Assembly: GCA_024234635.1 (NCBI GenBank)
Contig: JACKNX010000015.1
Coordinates: forward strand, 38,630 to 102,629
Source of the DNA: Pseudomonadales bacterium
GTDB lineage: Bacteria > Pseudomonadota > Gammaproteobacteria > Pseudomonadales > Azotimanducaceae
Direction: 5' to 3'
DNA length: 64,000 nucleotides
Shown here: in pieces, positions 61,711 to 64,000 of the stretch
Position numbering within the stretch: position 1 is the first letter of the stretch
Layout of the letters: each line of letters begins with the position of its first letter
Position numbers and translations under genes: made by a program
Notes under the pieces: generated by a model
Database searches by the model: none
The model's input: only the letters and a program-made list of their open reading frames with translations
What the model was told of the DNA's origin: nothing

Positions 61711-62268
61711 TTATTTCGCCTTGCGGAACCAGCCGCTCATCTTAGACGCTGGCGACGGTTTTGTACCCGTCTCAACGCCAGACGCGGCGGTCGGCGCCGC
61801 CGGTTCGGGTTTGTGCTGTTCGCGCAACGCCTTCAGCTTCTTTTCTATCAGCGCATCTTCCTTGCGGATCCGTTTCTGTGCGGCAACGATATCGATGCCG
61901 CATCTCAGGCAGTAATCCGCCATGAGCTGCATGTTGCCGCAACGGGGACACTCCACATGCGCCGCCGTGAGGTCGCGCAGCGTCCTGTCGATGCCTTTCT
62001 CATCCAGTTTGAAGCGGGCGGGATTGGCGGCGGGTTTCGGTGTGTAGTCCTTTACCCGGCAAACCGCGCCCAGTGCGGAGAGTACTGCCACCAGGGATTG
62101 CGCTTCCGCAGCGGAGAGCTGACTGCGCAACACGACCGTACGGCCGGTGAACAGCTGTTTCGCCTTACGCTCGTCAATGCCGAGCGTTCGCTGCAAACCC
62201 CGCCTTACCGCCTCAGGATTTGCCCCTTCGACGATCTCACCGCTGAACAGAACGTGATAGTTGGCCAT
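61711..62268 (-). CDS. Zinc-ribbon protein, unknown function
   Basis: 185 residues from ATG at 62268. The N-terminal ~80 residues (ANYHVLFSGEIVEGANPEAV, SLVAVLSALGAVCRVKD) look like a small domain I cannot name with certainty. A zinc ribbon CPRCGNMQLMADYCLRCGI (two C-x2-C) follows, then a charged tail with Ala/Pro linker. Possibly nucleic-acid- or membrane-associated; no role can be assigned. Adjacent to murI. Confidence 0.72.
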   Translation of the reverse strand: MANYHVLFSGEIVEGANPEAVRRGLQRTLGIDERKAKQLFTGRTVVLRSQLSAAEAQSLVAVLSALGAVCRVKDYTPKPAANPARFKLDEKGIDRTLRDLTAAHVECPRCGNMQLMADYCLRCGIDIVAAQKRIRKEDALIEKKLKALREQHKPEPAAPTAASGVETGTKPSPASKMSGWFRKAK

Positions 62269-62358
62269 TATCCGTTGTCCTTCGCCATGTCCGCTCGACC
62301 TCGCCGTGACCAGTCGACCAACACGGCCGGCATGGATGGCGACAGGTGCATGACCTAA

Positions 62359-62383
62359 CAGGATGCTGAAAAAGTCCATCCTG
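62359..62383. repeat. Inverted repeat CAGGATG/CATCCTG
   Basis: 7 bp arms around an 11 nt loop; an alternative pairing uses GCTGAAA (62365-62371) with TTTCAGC (62390-62396). The unit ACAGGATGCTGAAAAAGTC is shared by many proteobacterial genomes in my recollection; this is not verified here. Confidence 0.4.
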
Positions 62384-62405
62384 GAGTTGTTTCAGCTGTC
62401 ATCGG

Positions 62406-62738
62406 CTACGCCGCCTCGCGCCAAATGGCGCACTTATCGCTGCATTTGCGGGCCAGCCATTCCTGGCTGGCATACCAGGCTGCATGTTCGGCAGCCTGCC
62501 AACCTGACGCGCGCCTGCCGACGCCCGTCGCAACGTTCCCGTATGCGTCATTCCAGTAGCGCCAGTCGTGACTGGTGTAACAACCGCCGCCCGCCGGGAA
62601 CGCTGAGGTACCCTCCGGATAGTCCATCAACCGAACATCGTCCCGAAGGACAACGCGGAAAATGATACGCACGCGCTGCGCCGGGGATTGTGACTCCCGT
62701 CGCACCGATGGCGTGGCTGCGTCAGCAGAGCGCCACAC
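62406..62738 (-). CDS. Small hypothetical protein (doubtful)
   Basis: 110-codon frame with four Cys and many Trp (for example YTSHDWRYWNDAYG and AAWYASQEWLARKC). I do not recognise it, see no Shine-Dalgarno, and cannot exclude a chance frame or a decayed gene. Orientation matches the flanking motY-like and zinc-ribbon genes. Confidence 0.25.
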   Translation of the reverse strand: MWRSADAATPSVRRESQSPAQRVRIIFRVVLRDDVRLMDYPEGTSAFPAGGGCYTSHDWRYWNDAYGNVATGVGRRASGWQAAEHAAWYASQEWLARKCSDKCAIWREAA

Positions 62739-62764
62739 TCCGTCGATGGGCGTCTGCCGGGCGA

Positions 62765-63745
62765 TCAGCGGGTTGCCGGCTCACCGGCGGAGAGGAACTG
62801 CTCTGGCCACTCGTCACCCTGCCGATGCTCCAGCCGGATGGTCACCCGGCGACTATCCGCCAGGTCCCTGGCCTCAGGCGCCGGGTAACGCGCTCCGTGA
62901 AAGCGGATCGTGAGCATCGACTTTGGAATCCCGTTACGCACGAGGAAATCAGCCACACGATTGGCGCGCGAACGCGACAGGCGGAGATTCCCACGTTCAC
63001 TGCCGGAGCTGTCCGCATGGCCGTCGATATAGATGGCGGTCATCGTCCGGTCCGCCCGCACGTATTCAGCCAGCTGTCGCAGCTGACGTTCATCCGCCGC
63101 GGTCAATGCAGAACCGCCACTGGCGAACAGGATGCGGCTGCGTTCGACGTCGTTGAAGTCGGCTGGCATACGCCACTGCTGACAACGCGCGAACTCATTG
63201 AAAACCGCCGCAAAGCGCACCGGCCGAAGCACCACGGCCGGGTTGTCAGTCCGGATGCCCGTCACGTGGATCTCATTCCCATCCGCCATTGCGCGTAGCA
63301 GTTCTCCCGCCACATCCCCGGTGGCGGAGATGAGCCCGTTGCGCACGTGGCGCAGGGCACCATGCGCCGCTTCGCGCGGAAAGTCGGCCCGCCATTCCGG
63401 CGCCCTGGCGGTCGCAATCACTTCGCCCGGCTGAAACGGATCGAGCGTGGCGTCCAGTTCCAGCCGTTGACCGAGCCCCGGTACACCGATGAACCGGCCC
63501 TCACCATAGCCGGGGATGGACACCGACAGCACGCAGCGACCGTCATGCGACCGGAATTTCCAGCTGTCGCTCAACGCTGAGGAATAGACAGCGGCGCGGA
63601 GCGGAAACGGTGAAACGGTCATGACGACAAGCAGGATCACGCCGCGGACGAGCGTGCGCAAACCCGAACCCGTCCTTTCCCTGGCGCTGCTGCCGCCACG
63701 TGCCAACCGTTTCTGCACGTCCCTGTAACCCGTTTCCGACCACAC
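62765..63745 (-). CDS. motY: MotY-like flagellar stator-associated protein (OmpA C-terminal domain)
   Basis: 326 residues. A signal-like segment (LVRGVILLVVMTVSPFPLRA) precedes the N-terminal MotY-like domain with DGRCVLSVSIPGYGEGRFIG, and an OmpA-type peptidoglycan-binding domain follows (FASGGSALTAADERQLRQLA, IDGHADSSGSERGNLRLSRS, RFHGARYPAP). MotY forms the T-ring that holds sodium-type stators. The order motY then rnt is as in Pseudomonas, where pyrC lies between; here it is absent. The start is uncertain (a TTG at 63706 is possible). Confidence 0.82.
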   Translation of the reverse strand: MWSETGYRDVQKRLARGGSSARERTGSGLRTLVRGVILLVVMTVSPFPLRAAVYSSALSDSWKFRSHDGRCVLSVSIPGYGEGRFIGVPGLGQRLELDATLDPFQPGEVIATARAPEWRADFPREAAHGALRHVRNGLISATGDVAGELLRAMADGNEIHVTGIRTDNPAVVLRPVRFAAVFNEFARCQQWRMPADFNDVERSRILFASGGSALTAADERQLRQLAEYVRADRTMTAIYIDGHADSSGSERGNLRLSRSRANRVADFLVRNGIPKSMLTIRFHGARYPAPEARDLADSRRVTIRLEHRQGDEWPEQFLSAGEPATR

Positions 63746-63873
63746 CCTGTCCTCCGTCTATCGGCACATCCGTCAAAAGCTTGAGCGGAATCGTCCGCAG
63801 GATCCCGCATCGATTTTCCACGGATCGAGATTCGTCACGGCGCTCGCGGGTCTACAGGTGCTATCGTGGCGGC

Positions 63874-64000
63874 ATGGCCATGAACAAACGCTTCCGCGGT
63901 TACCTGCCCGTCGTTGCCGACATCGAAACCGGCGGCTTCGACGCCAATGCCAACCCCATCCTGGAACTGGCCTGCGTGATGCTGAACTGGGAGGACGGCA
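63874..64000 (+). CDS. rnt: Ribonuclease T, N-terminal part (3' end outside window)
   Basis: 42 codons visible from ATG at 63874 (a second ATG at 63880 is possible), running off the window. NKRFRGYLPVVADIETGGFD matches the N-terminus of RNase T, with DIE as the ExoI motif of the DEDD exonuclease family. It trims the 3' ends of tRNA and other stable RNAs. The position after motY supports the call. Confidence 0.85.
   Translation, partial: MAMNKRFRGYLPVVADIETGGFDANANPILELACVMLNWEDG

Larger units (their letters stand above)
62269..62764. other. 496 bp region between MotY-like and zinc-ribbon genes
   Basis: Contains the hairpin at 62359-62383 and an open frame 62406-62738. The stretch ACAGGATGCTGAAAAAGTCC resembles sequence often seen near insertion-sequence ends, but no transposase is present. 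Confidence 0.45.

Noticed and set aside
62359..62383. Confirmed insertion-sequence end
   Set aside because: Only a short motif and hairpin are seen; no transposase or target duplication.

Overview
The window is 64 kb of GC-rich, densely packed, non-enteric gammaproteobacterial chromosome. The best anchors are two gene orders I know from Pseudomonas and relatives: ihfB-rpsA-cmk-tyrA-hisC-pheA-serC-gyrA followed by mtaD-ubiG-yciK, and hda-pgsA-DUF2066-purM. An O-antigen priming pair beside ihfB and a motY-rnt junction at the right edge fit the same picture. The species cannot be named from the sequence.

Layout. 1-1.84 kb: end of an aromatic-ring-type flavin monooxygenase followed by VOC and NTF2-fold proteins, abutting the 3' end of a tRNA-Asn gene. 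2.1-8.6 kb: a type IV pilin-like protein, then a leftward operon of Zn-alcohol dehydrogenase, luciferase-like monooxygenase, thioesterase, phytanoyl-CoA-type dioxygenase and lipoprotein, facing a divergent TcuA-like flavoprotein; this looks catabolic, substrate unknown. 8.6-13 kb: a small O-antigen locus (WbpM-like, WbpL-like and one GT4 transferase). 13.3-24 kb: leftward housekeeping block (ComEA-like, lapA, ihfB, rpsA, cmk, tyrA, hisC, pheA, serC, gyrA) joining aromatic amino acid and serine synthesis to translation and topology. 24-27.8 kb: mtaD, ubiG, yciK and a GGDEF-like protein with a degenerate signature. 27.9-33.3 kb: rluB, scpB, scpA, trpS and yciO, with a 500 bp array of multi-hairpin repeats between scpA and scpB.

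33.4-42.4 kb: yciB, SH3-domain protein, pdxJ, cyclophilin, a membrane-anchored cold-shock-domain protein, argS, a fatty acid desaturase, sulfurtransferase and mnmC. 42.4-49.5 kb: MOSC protein, serA, a MurG of unusual type, hda, pgsA-like, DUF2066, purM and a HAD hydrolase in the place where purN is normally found. 49.5-54.4 kb: OsmC, a small monooxygenase, dcd, mrp and metG. 54.5-59.5 kb: a compact rsxABCDGE-nth operon. 59.5-64 kb: a small double-glycine-leader peptide gene resembling class II bacteriocin/microcin precursors, a luciferase-like oxidoreductase, murI, a zinc-ribbon protein, a MotY-like protein and the start of rnt.

The most unusual items are the bacteriocin-like precursor, the structured repeat family (three copies in scpAB, one decayed copy upstream of rpsA), the MurG2-like glycosyltransferase outside any dcw cluster, the collapsed O-antigen locus, and a nested hairpin in the 332 bp gap upstream of the ComEA-like gene. 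Start sites below are my choices from overlaps and Shine-Dalgarno sequences. Functions are inferred from recognised motifs and gene order, without database searches.
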